This document shows, piece by piece, positions 17,470 through 25,957 of a DNA stretch of 64,000 bases. The position numbers and the translations under genes were made by a program. A model generated the notes under the pieces. It worked only from the letters and a program-made list of their open reading frames with translations. It ran no database searches and had not been told where the DNA came from. Source of the DNA: JBFFZF01 sp050732695 (GTDB lineage Bacteria > Gemmatimonadota > Gemmatimonadetes > Longimicrobiales > RSA9). The number at the start of each line of letters is the position of its first letter. Position 1 is the first letter of the stretch. The stretch spans positions 1-64,000 of the forward strand of contig JBOHRL010000015.1 in assembly GCA_050732695.1 (NCBI GenBank), given 5' to 3'.

Positions 17470-17973
17470 ATGCGCTACGTCCTTCTCTGTCTGCCTCTCG
17501 TCCTCGCCGCCGACTTCAGCGAGCCGGCGCTACCGGCGTGCGGGGAGGCCGCCCTCGCGGCCGCGCCCGATCAATGGGACGCGGAGAATGCCGTGTCCGG
17601 CGACCTCACGCAGGACGGGCATGAAGACGTCGTATTCTGGAAGCGCGATGGCGATTCGGTACTTCTCTACATCGCCGCGTGCGACGGTGGCCGGCCAGTG
17701 GAAACGTGGCGGTTCCGGGTTCCGCTGAAAGAGGACTGTCCGCCGGCAGCGACGACGGTCGAGGTGACCAATGTGCTCATGGACGCCGCACTGGTCGAGC
17801 GCGTGTGTGCCGCGGGCAACAGCGACGAATGCCAGCACATGCGACGGGAGAACCAGCGGCGCCAGACACTCACGGACGGCGGCGCCCGTCAACTGCGCGT
17901 GAGCGGACCGGCGTGTGCGGATACTCGCCTGCGCTGGTCCACGGACAAGCGCGGATTCATGCGCATCGGGTGA
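17470..17973 (+). CDS. Small secreted protein with a VCBS/FG-GAP-like motif
   Basis: 167 residues. N-terminal signal sequence (RYVLLCLPLVLAADF). The segment NAVSGDLTQDGHEDVVFWKRDGDSVLLYI resembles a single Asp-rich calcium-binding FG-GAP/VCBS blade motif (D-x-(D/N)-x-D/G pattern). Six cysteines in the mature part suggest disulfides. I do not recognise a family. An ideal GGAGG lies inside the hairpin immediately upstream of the ATG. It is convergent with the DUF1028 gene 118 nt away. Confidence 0.7.
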   Translation: MRYVLLCLPLVLAADFSEPALPACGEAALAAAPDQWDAENAVSGDLTQDGHEDVVFWKRDGDSVLLYIAACDGGRPVETWRFRVPLKEDCPPAATTVEVTNVLMDAALVERVCAAGNSDECQHMRRENQRRQTLTDGGARQLRVSGPACADTRLRWSTDKRGFMRIG

Positions 17974-18091
17974 AGGCTGGTGCCGCCAGCAACTGCGCGG
18001 CCTGCGGCGCGCTGGACGCGGCGGCGACGGCGGAGATCGGCGAATGGGGCGGGATCCGACGACTGTTTCGCCGCCCACGCCCGCTGCGAAC

Positions 18092-19000
18092 TCAGCGGTA
18101 GAATGTCGTCTTCGCGGCCGTGGCGGCGGTTGACCCGCCGCCCTGATCGCGTTTCCACGCATCGTAACGCATGCGCAGCGTAGTCACGGGATCGGGGCTC
18201 TCATCCGGGCGGATGTTCTCGTCGGTCACGTTCAGGAAGAGGCGGTACTGTCCATCGTTGAATGCTGCTCCGCTCGGGTCGGAGGAATCGGCCGCGAGCA
18301 GGTACGCGACGTGTGACGTGCGCAGTGAGCACATCTGCGCCGACGCGGTTGCCGGCTCGCTGGCGCACGTGCAGCGGCGGTCGCCGCCCTCGCGGTTCGC
18401 CGCTTCCATCGCCGCCATCACGCGGTCGAGAATGGTGCCGCCGCTTTCGCGCATGGCGCGCGCGGCCTGGTACACGACTTCGTCGCTCGCCAGGATGTTG
18501 CCCTGAACGGAAAAGACGATGTCCGTGCCCGGCACGCGGTCCTGCATGTCGAGTGAGACCTCGCCGTTCCGAGCGCCGGAGAACCCGGCCGATCTGCCCT
18601 GCCTGTCGACAATCCCGAACTGGCGGCGCTCGACGAGCGAGTCCGCGCGCAGTTTCTCGATGATGTCTGCCGGAGCGGTTCCCGCGCGCAGCTCGCGATA
18701 GATCAGCTCCTGGTTCTGTCGCGTGTTGTCGACGCCGGCCTGAGCGGCTGCCACACCAACTCCGGGCACGACAATCGCCTGGATGTCCATCAGCCCCTTT
18801 GCGGGAAACCCGGCGAAACGACCCTGCGGGACACACGTCGCGGATGCGATCACGACCTGCCCGGTTCGCCGGTCGATCGCGATGATGGACCACGTCGCGT
18901 ACACGGCCGAGGCCGACACCAACAGGAGTACGACCGCCGTCGCGATGGTCAGCGTCCGCGGTGTTCGGCGGCTGGCTCGGGTTCGGCGGGTGCGGTCCAT
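18092..19000 (-). CDS. DUF1028-family secreted protein
   Basis: 302 residues: an N-terminal membrane or signal segment (TIATAVVLLLVSASAVYA) followed at once by TWSIIAIDRRTGQVVIASATCVPQGRF, the characteristic DUF1028 start, then GVGVAAAQAGVDNTRQN, RRQFGIVDRQGRSAGFSG, SVQGNILASDEVV and RCTCASEPATASAQMCSLR. The fold resembles Ntn hydrolases, in which processing would expose the residue after the signal, but enzyme activity is unproven for the family. The ATG at 19000 with GAGAG upstream is preferred over an upstream TTG. Confidence 0.85.
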   Translation of the reverse strand: MDRTRRTRASRRTPRTLTIATAVVLLLVSASAVYATWSIIAIDRRTGQVVIASATCVPQGRFAGFPAKGLMDIQAIVVPGVGVAAAQAGVDNTRQNQELIYRELRAGTAPADIIEKLRADSLVERRQFGIVDRQGRSAGFSGARNGEVSLDMQDRVPGTDIVFSVQGNILASDEVVYQAARAMRESGGTILDRVMAAMEAANREGGDRRCTCASEPATASAQMCSLRTSHVAYLLAADSSDPSGAAFNDGQYRLFLNVTDENIRPDESPDPVTTLRMRYDAWKRDQGGGSTAATAAKTTFYR

Positions 19001-19145
19001 GACGCTCTCACGGGGCAGGGGGCAATGATCCAAGCCATCAGTCTAGAGGCGTCCCGACGAAGGGGCAATGCGCGGCACTGGCCTGCTTTCAGCACGAGCT
19101 GGCCGCCCTGACCGATCGGGAATCTACGAGTCGGGCCGCCGGGGT

Positions 19146-20096
19146 CTACGAACCGATCGGGATGGCGGCCGCGTTGGCGGCAAGCCACGTGTCGAAGTTC
19201 ATGAGGTCGGGGTTGAGGGCCCTTGACCGGGCCACGTCACGTGTGGCGTTGAGTTCGTCGGCGCACTCGTCATAATACTGGAACATGTTGCCGAGGTCAT
19301 CGGCGCCGGGGAAGCCGAAGGCACGGAAGGTCGCGGGCGTCAGCGCGTTGAATCGAACGGGCTGACCGAGGTGCTTTGTGAACGCAGCCGCCATCTGATT
19401 GCCGGAGAGGTGTTCGCCGGCGAGGCCGATACGGTGGCCGATGAGGTCGGCCCCGCGCTTGAAGATACCGTAGCAGCATCGGCCGACGTCCTGCGCAGCG
19501 ATGCCGGCCATTTTCGACGAACCGATGGGCAGGGACAATTCGAGTTGCCCATCGGGTCCGGGCTTTGGTTCCTGACCGAACCGGATGAAGTTCTCCCAGT
19601 AGAAAGACGCGAGCATGTACGTTGTGGGCAGATCTGCGAACAAGTGGTCGCATTGAGCCTTGCTGTCGAAGTGCGGCACCTTGTAGTTGCCCAGAAGTGT
19701 CGGCATCCGGTCATCGGAGAGCGGGATGCAGTTTCGGGAGTCCTCGAGAGTGGACCAGATCACGTGCCTGGGCCGGGCGACTCTGGCGGCTGCGGCCATG
19801 TTTCGAATCTCCTCGCCTTCTTTTTCGGGCGAGAACGTGTTCCAGTAGAACGACACGCAGAAGATGCCGTGTGCTCCGGCAAAGGCCTGCTCGAGGCTTC
19901 CGGGATCGTAGGAATCGGCGGACACGACGTCGGCCCCGGCATCGGCGAGGGCTTTGGCGTTGCCGGACGATGGGTCGCGCGTGATGGCGCGGGCGGTGAA
20001 CTCGGAGTTCCTGTCGGCGATGATGGCGCGCACCAGCCCGCCGCCCTGCGCGCCCGTGGCGCCCATCACTGCGATGACCTTCCGGTCTGGCATCAT
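19146..20096 (-). CDS. NmrA-like NAD(P)-binding reductase / regulator
   Basis: 316 residues, cytosolic. The Rossmann dinucleotide motif is at the start: VIAVMGATGAQGGGLVRAI (GxxGxxG). Typical NmrA/HSCARG features follow: ARAITRDPSSGNAKALADAGADVVSADSYDPGSLEQAFAGAHGIFCV. The catalytic YxxxK of classical short-chain dehydrogenases is absent, as in NmrA-like proteins that sense the NADP(H) ratio or act as atypical reductases. Two adjacent ATGs (20096, 20093) follow a GGGGGA sequence. The longer open frame upstream overlaps the next gene and is rejected. Confidence 0.88.
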   Translation of the reverse strand: MMPDRKVIAVMGATGAQGGGLVRAIIADRNSEFTARAITRDPSSGNAKALADAGADVVSADSYDPGSLEQAFAGAHGIFCVSFYWNTFSPEKEGEEIRNMAAAARVARPRHVIWSTLEDSRNCIPLSDDRMPTLLGNYKVPHFDSKAQCDHLFADLPTTYMLASFYWENFIRFGQEPKPGPDGQLELSLPIGSSKMAGIAAQDVGRCCYGIFKRGADLIGHRIGLAGEHLSGNQMAAAFTKHLGQPVRFNALTPATFRAFGFPGADDLGNMFQYYDECADELNATRDVARSRALNPDLMNFDTWLAANAAAIPIGS

Positions 20097-20139
20097 GTCC
20101 CCCGCTCGTGCAGTGGAATCGATTCGAGGCCTCGCACGT

Positions 20140-21508
20140 TCACGGAATGACGGTGGTGCGGAGACCGGTGGCCTGCATGACGCGATACAGCGGAAGAAAC
20201 AGCGGCTCGTCTCGGCGACGGAGCGCGTCCGGTGCGGGCAGATCGTGGTCGAGAAAATTCCAGAGAACGAGGCTGTCATCGGTATCCGGTTCCATCAGTT
20301 CGGAAACGAGGCGAGCCCCGTTCTGATTCATGCGAACGATGTAGGTGCCTGCGGGAAGCTCGATGGGACCGGGAACGGTGGTGACGGCGGCTGCCGCGTT
20401 CAGGTGATTCTGGTAAGGTGCGGACTCCCAGCGGATCGAATCGAGCTGGAACCGTTCGACCTGTACGGTCGCGCCTTCCACCAGACGTTCGACGTCAATG
20501 GCGTGCCGGCGGAGCAGTCCTGCAATGTCGTGCAGGTTCCCGTCGAAGGCGTATGCGTGCGGTCGTGCGCGAGCACGTGTCGAGATGAACAGTGTCCGAT
20601 TCGTGCCCGTCACGAGCGTGGGCTGGCTATCCTGCATGACATAGAACTGCTCTGGTTCCGGGTAGGCGGACTCCTCGACGTCGACGATGACCTCGGCCGC
20701 GGGCGACTGGAGGGTGCGGCGTCTGGCCTCGACGACGGTCGATCGGACCGTTGCGGCGTTGTCGGCGATGTGGCGGATCAGTCCGATCATGCCTTCACGT
20801 GCGTTCGTGGCCTGCTGGCTTCTTGACGGCATTGAAGAGGGGGCCGCGCGCGAATGCGACGAGTTGCTGATCGGCGGATGGATGAAGTGTTGCCTGATAT
20901 GTCAGATTGTAGGGATAGGCGCCACCGTTGTGCACGTCGACGTACACATCGGGCCACCATTGCGTCAGGACCGTCTCGATGATGGCCGTGATCTCGGGCG
21001 TCTCCGCGACGATGAAGTCGCGATTCATGTCGTATCCGAGAGTGTTCGTGCGTGAGCGGTGCTCTGCGCCATCAGGGTTCAATGTCGGGACAATGAGCAC
21101 GTTCACGCGGTCCAGCAATTGGCGCTGGCTGCCGAGGGTCAGCTCGCGGATCAGTTGGAGCGTGCCTTCCCGGCCGGCGCGTTCGCCACCGTGCACGTTG
21201 CCGGTGATGAAGACGAGCGGCTTGCCGGAGAAGAATGCCGTTCCGGGCGTTGCGGTCGGCGGCGAGCCGAGCATGACGAGAGGCATGTCGCGTCCCTCGT
21301 TCGTCACGGCAATCGGCTGGATGAGCATGCGGTCTGTTCGTGACTGAACATCGTACAGGAAATCCAACAGCTCGGCATGCGACGTGTGACGTTCGAAGTT
21401 GGCGATCTCGGCGCCTGTCCTCGGCTCCTGTGCTTCGAGCGGCGGAGACAGCAGCACGACGGACAGTGCCACAGTGATGGAAAGCGATGCAGGACGTGTC
21501 GTGAACAC
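20140..21508 (-). pseudogene. M14-family zinc carboxypeptidase, disrupted by deletion and frameshift
   Basis: A secreted M14 metallocarboxypeptidase in two frames. The first (GTG 21508, with AAGGAGA upstream, to a stop near 20795) has a signal peptide and the zinc residues: GNVHGGERAGREG (H..E), DPDGAEH-like NPDGAEHRSRTN and VDVHNGGAYPYNLTYQ (third ligand). It breaks at FARGPLFNAVKK. The second frame resumes at about 20825 with NAREGMIGLIRHIADNAA and keeps the usual C-terminal region (PEPEQFYVMQ, RPHAYAF, LLRRHAIDVERL, LVLWNFLDHD). From memory of relatives about 60 or more residues are missing at the junction, including the catalytic Glu region, so the enzyme should be dead even if the frames were rejoined. 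Confidence 0.82.
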
Positions 21509-21589
21509 GGGGGAATCTCCTTCCGGCCGGCGTGGCGTGAGGCAGAATTGTCTACGTTCCGGTGCGCTGCCGCAAGACACGGCCGGGGA

Positions 21590-22774
21590 TCACTGCACGA
21601 GGGTGTGGATGGTGCGGCCAGGTGCGATGCTCAGGTCCGGGTCGTGATAGAGGATCTGCCCGGTCGGCCGGCCCGTGGACGAATCGCGGTCCCAGCGTTC
21701 TTCGAGGAGTCGTGTGCCGATCTCGTCGAAGTATTCGATGCGAAGCGATGGTCCGTCGAAGTTGAGGAGAGCGCTGCCGTTGTACCCGATCTCGTCATTG
21801 CCGATGTGGTTCTCGGGGTTGGCCCGGTTGTCCCAGAAGACGAGGCCGCGCTCGCGTTTCGGCTCGCCCGCGAGTTCGATCGGCATGCCGCCGTGGCCAA
21901 TACAGCGAGCGCGGACCGGTGGTGCACCGCCGTGCGCATGGGGCGAATAGCCAGCGAAGCGATGCTCGTGTCCCCAGAACCAGAGGTGCACCCGGTCGAG
22001 CCATGGCGCGAGCGCGTTGCCGACGCGACGGTACTCCTTGTCGAACGCGCTGTACCACTGGTGATGGCTGAGCAGCAGAACGGAGCGGTGGTCGCTCCGG
22101 TCGGCGAACACGACGTCGCGCAGCCAGTCGAGCACGGCAGCCGGCAGTTTGAGCAGCCGGGTCGAGGCGATCAGCTCGAGCAGCGGGAACATTCGCGCGT
22201 GGTAGCCAGTGTCGAGGCCTACGATGCGCCAGTGTTCGTTCTCGAGGCAGAAGTAACTCGTCTGCTGGCCGAACGCCGGCAGGACTCGCTCGAAATAGCC
22301 CTCGCCGCCCGAGTACATCTCGTGATTCGCGTTGAGAGCCCAGCTGCCACTCGGCCCGCGGTGGAAGTCGTCATGACCCAGGAAATAGCTGTCCACTTCG
22401 GCGATCGTACCGGAGTAGTAGATATCGCCAAGGTGAATGGTGATGTCGGGCTTCTGGACGTAGCGAATCTGGTTCATCACCCGGTAGGCGCTCGGCGTTC
22501 CCGTTCCCCAGTCACTGACGAGCGCGATGCTCGCCGCTGGCGCGATCGGGAACAGGCCGGGCCTCGCCGTGCGTGGTGCCGGATAGACGGGGAAGGGCCG
22601 CCGCGGTGCGAAGGCCACAGACAGGTAGTGCTGGATCCACTTCAGGACTGCGCCGCTCCGAAACAACGCAGCTCCACGCGGCGGCGGGTCCGTGACGTGT
22701 GACCGAAGCAGCGAGAGCAACGCATCGCGCTTCGCATCCTGGACGTTCTTCGGATCGCGAGGTCGCGCGGTCAT
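21590..22774 (-). CDS. Calcineurin-like metallophosphoesterase
   Basis: 394 residues, no signal peptide. All motifs of the two-metal phosphoesterase fold are present in order: SDWGTG (about residue 89), HLGDIYYSG (114), ALNANHEMYSGG (147, where the usual GNHE reads ANHE), LLLSHHQWYS (238) and FWGHEHRFAGY (268). The ~80-residue N-terminal extension and the C-terminal beta region (GYNGSALLNFDGPSLRIEYFDE) resemble bacterial phosphatases of the tartrate-resistant/purple acid type. The substrate is unknown. It stands alone between the broken peptidase and the DinB gene. Confidence 0.88.
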   Translation of the reverse strand: MTARPRDPKNVQDAKRDALLSLLRSHVTDPPPRGAALFRSGAVLKWIQHYLSVAFAPRRPFPVYPAPRTARPGLFPIAPAASIALVSDWGTGTPSAYRVMNQIRYVQKPDITIHLGDIYYSGTIAEVDSYFLGHDDFHRGPSGSWALNANHEMYSGGEGYFERVLPAFGQQTSYFCLENEHWRIVGLDTGYHARMFPLLELIASTRLLKLPAAVLDWLRDVVFADRSDHRSVLLLSHHQWYSAFDKEYRRVGNALAPWLDRVHLWFWGHEHRFAGYSPHAHGGAPPVRARCIGHGGMPIELAGEPKRERGLVFWDNRANPENHIGNDEIGYNGSALLNFDGPSLRIEYFDEIGTRLLEERWDRDSSTGRPTGQILYHDPDLSIAPGRTIHTLVQ

Positions 22775-22920
22775 GATCGAGCTCGGGGAAATGAGCGGCC
22801 CCGGCGGGTCGTTCGCCCGCCGGGGCTGATTCTCACCGGCTGGTACCCGAGTTCGCGGCTTCGGTGCACTGATTCGCCGTCAGGTGCGCAGCTGGTCCAC
22901 CCGGATCGCATGACGAAGGA

Positions 22921-23526
22921 TCAGCGACTCCAGGGCGGCACGATGCTGTTGGAACGCGCGTACGCGATCATCTGTCCGAGATGCTCGTGCAGATGCGTGG
23001 TCGTCAGGACCCACAGGCCCAGAAGGCTCGACTGCTGACCGAACATGCTGACGGATTCGCCGAGCCGGTCTTCCGGAACCGCAGCCATCGCCTGGCGCAG
23101 ATGCGCGAAGGATTCCTTCATGGCCGCGATCGCGGCGTCTTTCGCGGGCACCGTTTGCTCGTATTTCTGGACCGAGCTGTAGTCATCGGCCTTGATGCCA
23201 GTCGCGGCGGGCGCGGCGGTTCCGGCCATTGCGGGCAGCAGATAGTTGTCGGCTGCCACGTGCATGACGACCTCGCCGACCGAGCGCACCCCCTCGCCGG
23301 GGCGCCAGCCGTACTTGTCGGCCGGAATCGCCTCGGCCAGACCGACCAACTTCTGTTCGACGGTTTCGACGGCACCGAGCAGTTCGGCCATGACCGGCTT
23401 GCCTTGCGCGAGCCCGCTGGACGGCGCTGCCGTGATGGCGAGCGCAGTCAGCGCAAGCATCGCACGGTTCGCGAACGGTCGAACGGTGCGCCCGGCACGT
23501 CGAATGCAATTACGCTCCGTACTCAT
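22921..23526 (-). CDS. Secreted DinB-family protein
   Basis: 201 residues with a signal peptide (AMLALTALAITAAPSSGLAQG). The DinB four-helix bundle is visible: LLGAVETVEQKLVGLAEAIPADKYGWRP, VRSVGEVVMHVAADNY (first metal His), ... LGLWVLTTTHLHEHLGQMIAYARSN (HxxxH metal ligands). DinB proteins bind a divalent metal and some act as thiol-dependent transferases; exported forms are common in this group of bacteria and of unknown role. The ATG at 23526 has GGAGG 6 nt upstream. It follows the isomerase-like gene by 26 nt, probably one transcript. Confidence 0.87.
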   Translation of the reverse strand: MSTERNCIRRAGRTVRPFANRAMLALTALAITAAPSSGLAQGKPVMAELLGAVETVEQKLVGLAEAIPADKYGWRPGEGVRSVGEVVMHVAADNYLLPAMAGTAAPAATGIKADDYSSVQKYEQTVPAKDAAIAAMKESFAHLRQAMAAVPEDRLGESVSMFGQQSSLLGLWVLTTTHLHEHLGQMIAYARSNSIVPPWSR

Positions 23527-23552
23527 TGGTCCTCCATGGTTCGGGATGGTGG

Positions 23553-24515
23553 TCATGCCCAGTATGCTTCACCCCGCGGTCGTGCAATGACAATGTCACG
23601 CAGGAACGCGACCGCTTTGCGCAATCCTTCGTCTGGCGACATCAGGCTGTCCTCGTGCTCGATGCTGAGGACACGATCGTAGCCAGCCAGCCGCAGGTTT
23701 GTGACGATATCCTTCCAGACAATGGTATCATTGCCCCAGCCGACGGTCCGGAAAATCCACGAGCGCTCACTCTCGCGCGTGTAGTTCTTCGCATCGAGGA
23801 CTCCGTTGACGGCCGTGTTGCGGTGATCGATGCGACAGTCCTTGGCATGGCAATGGTGGACGCAATCACCCAACTGGCGGATGGCGGCGACGGGATCGAT
23901 GCCCTGCCAGAACATGTGACTGGGATCGAAGTTGCAACCGATGGTGCCGGGTGCGACGTCGTGCAGGCGGAGCATCGTCTCGGGATTGTACACCACGTAA
24001 TTCGGGTGCATCTCGATGGCGATGCGGACACCCGCGTTCTTCGCCAGCTTCGCAGTCTGTTTCCAGTACGGTATTACGCGCTCGGCCCACTGCCACTCGA
24101 GCATTGCGGCGAACTCAGGCGGCCATGGTGCGATGATCCACGCCGGCTCCCTCGCTCTGGCAGATGTGCCGGGGCAACCACTGAACGTGATCACCGTCTC
24201 GACGCCGAGCTTGCCGGCGAGCTTCACGGTCTTCTCGAACACCGAATGGTCGTGCTTCGCGGTTCGTGTCTGCGGGTGGATCGGGTTGCCGTGACAGGAC
24301 AGTGCACTGATCTGGAGGCCTCGCCGCTCGATGGCCTGACGGAACGCCCGCAGTTTCGCGGCACTGTCGAGCAGGGCGTCCGGTTGGCAATGCGCATCAC
24401 CGGGCCAGCAGCCCGTCCCGAGTTCGACGGCCTCGAGGCCGAGATCGACCACGTAGTCGAGTGCTTCCTCGAACGGCTTGTCGCTGAAGAGCACGGTAAA
24501 GACGCCAAGCTTCAT
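23553..24515 (-). CDS. Sugar phosphate isomerase/epimerase (xylose isomerase-like TIM barrel)
   Basis: 320 residues, no signal peptide. It starts MKLGVFTVLFSDKPFEEALDYVVDLGLEAVELGTGCW, a typical AP-endonuclease-2-like TIM-barrel beginning. It continues with LSCHGNPIHP, TVITFSGCPG, GVRIAIEMHPNYVVYNPETMLRL (metal Glu), GCNFDPSHMFWQGID (metal Asp and His), VHHCHAKDCRID (His) and YDRVLSIEHEDSLMSPDEGL (second Glu). The complete metal-binding set argues for a working isomerase or epimerase. Gfo/Idh/MocA dehydrogenases often act with such enzymes, and one is encoded about 4 kb upstream. The exact sugar is unknown. Confidence 0.9.
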   Translation of the reverse strand: MKLGVFTVLFSDKPFEEALDYVVDLGLEAVELGTGCWPGDAHCQPDALLDSAAKLRAFRQAIERRGLQISALSCHGNPIHPQTRTAKHDHSVFEKTVKLAGKLGVETVITFSGCPGTSARAREPAWIIAPWPPEFAAMLEWQWAERVIPYWKQTAKLAKNAGVRIAIEMHPNYVVYNPETMLRLHDVAPGTIGCNFDPSHMFWQGIDPVAAIRQLGDCVHHCHAKDCRIDHRNTAVNGVLDAKNYTRESERSWIFRTVGWGNDTIVWKDIVTNLRLAGYDRVLSIEHEDSLMSPDEGLRKAVAFLRDIVIARPRGEAYWA

Positions 24516-24687
24516 GGGTCACCGGATCGCGGAACCGCCATGGCCAGGAATTGCGAGCCCGGTCGAAAGTTGTCAGCGTCGAGGGCAGCGGCAAGGGGTG
24601 CATCCGGCCGGGCGGGCCGAACCGACCGGCGGTGATGGCTGACCCGGCAAATCCCGTGACCGACCCGGCTTTCTCATTGCAGCCATC

Positions 24688-25770
24688 TCACCGTGCGTGC
24701 CGGACGCCGAGGCCTGTGGGTCCGCGGCCGACGGGCAGCACCTTCACGACCTCGTTCGACCGTGTGTCGATCACGACCACGTTGCCAACCGGCGCACTCG
24801 TGTTCCCGCCCGGTGCGGTCCATGATCCCTTCGTGTTGCTGTTCGCAATGAAAACATGCCGGCCGTCCGGTGAGATGGCGCTGCCATACGGCTCGGCGAA
24901 CGCATCGTGTTCGATGGTTGCGAGCACGGATCGCGCCTGTACGTCCACGACCGTGACGTTGTTCGAGCCCTGGTTCGGAACGTAGACCGTGCGGCCGTCG
25001 GCACCGTACACCGGGTGCCATGGCATGTCACCGACATCGACCGTACCGGCGAGCGCCGGCTTTGCCGGGTCCGTCAGATCGAAGATCATCAGGTGCGGCA
25101 TGTGCGGCGTCACGACAAGCGTCTGCCCGTCTGGCGACATCGATGAATGCGCGATTGCGTGAGGCGGTCCATCGAGCGTTACCAGCGAGACATCTTCGGA
25201 GGCCGCTTCGACCGAAGCGACCTGATTCTGCGCGAGGCTCGCCGTGTAGACGAAGTCACCGCTCGGCCGGATGTCCAGCATGTGCGGCCGCGGGAAGACA
25301 ACATCGATCTCCTCGATCTCCATCGTCCTGCGATCGATCACACCCAACCGGTGCGGCGGATTCACGGCCGTCATCGAACGGCCAACGTACAACTGATCCT
25401 GCGCCGGACTCAGCGCCAGCAGGCCCGGCGTCTCGAATGGCGCCCGCCCGATCAGCTCGTTCTCCGCGTCGAACTTGAGAATCAGGTTGTCGCCAATCAG
25501 TGTGACGTACCACGCCGAACCATCCGGCTCGACCACGATGTGGTGCGGCTTCGCATTCGGCGAAAGACCAAGCTCCTCCAGCCGGATCGTCTTCACGATC
25601 TCCAGCGTGCCGAGATCGACCACACTGATCGATGCCTCACTCTGATTGCACACGTAGAGGTAGTCCGCGGCCGGCGCCTGTGCGCCTGCCGGCGTCTGTG
25701 CACCTGCCGGCGCCGCGACGACCGACAGCAGCACCGCCATCGCTACCTTCACAGCTCGAAGACCGAACAT
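24688..25770 (-). CDS. Secreted YVTN/YncE-type beta-propeller protein
   Basis: 360 residues with a signal peptide (AMAVLLSVVAAPAGAQ) followed by a short PAGAQAPA linker. A seven-bladed propeller with YVTN-type blades follows: DYLYVCNQSEASISVVDLGTLEIVKTI, HHIVVEPDGSAWYVTLIGDNLI, TVYVPNQGSNNVTVVDVQARSVLATI, HVFIANSNTKGSW. Usually periplasmic or surface; the family includes nitrite-reductase-like and quinohemoprotein subunits as well as proteins without enzymatic residues. No heme or catalytic motif is seen here. Same strand as the isomerase-like gene, 172 nt upstream of it; the gap holds nothing recognised. Confidence 0.88.
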   Translation of the reverse strand: MFGLRAVKVAMAVLLSVVAAPAGAQTPAGAQAPAADYLYVCNQSEASISVVDLGTLEIVKTIRLEELGLSPNAKPHHIVVEPDGSAWYVTLIGDNLILKFDAENELIGRAPFETPGLLALSPAQDQLYVGRSMTAVNPPHRLGVIDRRTMEIEEIDVVFPRPHMLDIRPSGDFVYTASLAQNQVASVEAASEDVSLVTLDGPPHAIAHSSMSPDGQTLVVTPHMPHLMIFDLTDPAKPALAGTVDVGDMPWHPVYGADGRTVYVPNQGSNNVTVVDVQARSVLATIEHDAFAEPYGSAISPDGRHVFIANSNTKGSWTAPGGNTSAPVGNVVVIDTRSNEVVKVLPVGRGPTGLGVRHAR

Positions 25771-25818
25771 GCCAACCCATCCTTGTCACAGTTCGCCTAC
25801 GGTATACGCGGTCTTGCC

Positions 25819-25867
25819 GGACCGGGTCCACGGGCCGGTCCCGGACCGGGTCCGACGGACCCGGTCC
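25819..25867. terminator. Very GC-rich hairpin cluster after the CehA-type gene
   Basis: GGACCGGGTCC occurs at 25819-25829 and again inside a near-perfect 25-bp palindrome: GGACCGGGTCCG (25843-25854), one central base, CGGACCCGGTCC (25856-25867). It lies in the 187-nt gap downstream of the minus-strand CehA-type gene and before the YVTN gene. No U-tract follows, so a Rho-independent terminator is only one possibility; a protein-binding dyad is another. Confidence 0.5.
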
Positions 25868-25957
25868 CCAAAACCCCAATGCTGGCCCGAACGCGAATCC
25901 GGCGCCGCGGAACGTCCCCGGCATGGGTCAGGGCGTATGGGCGATCGGGCCGATGGC

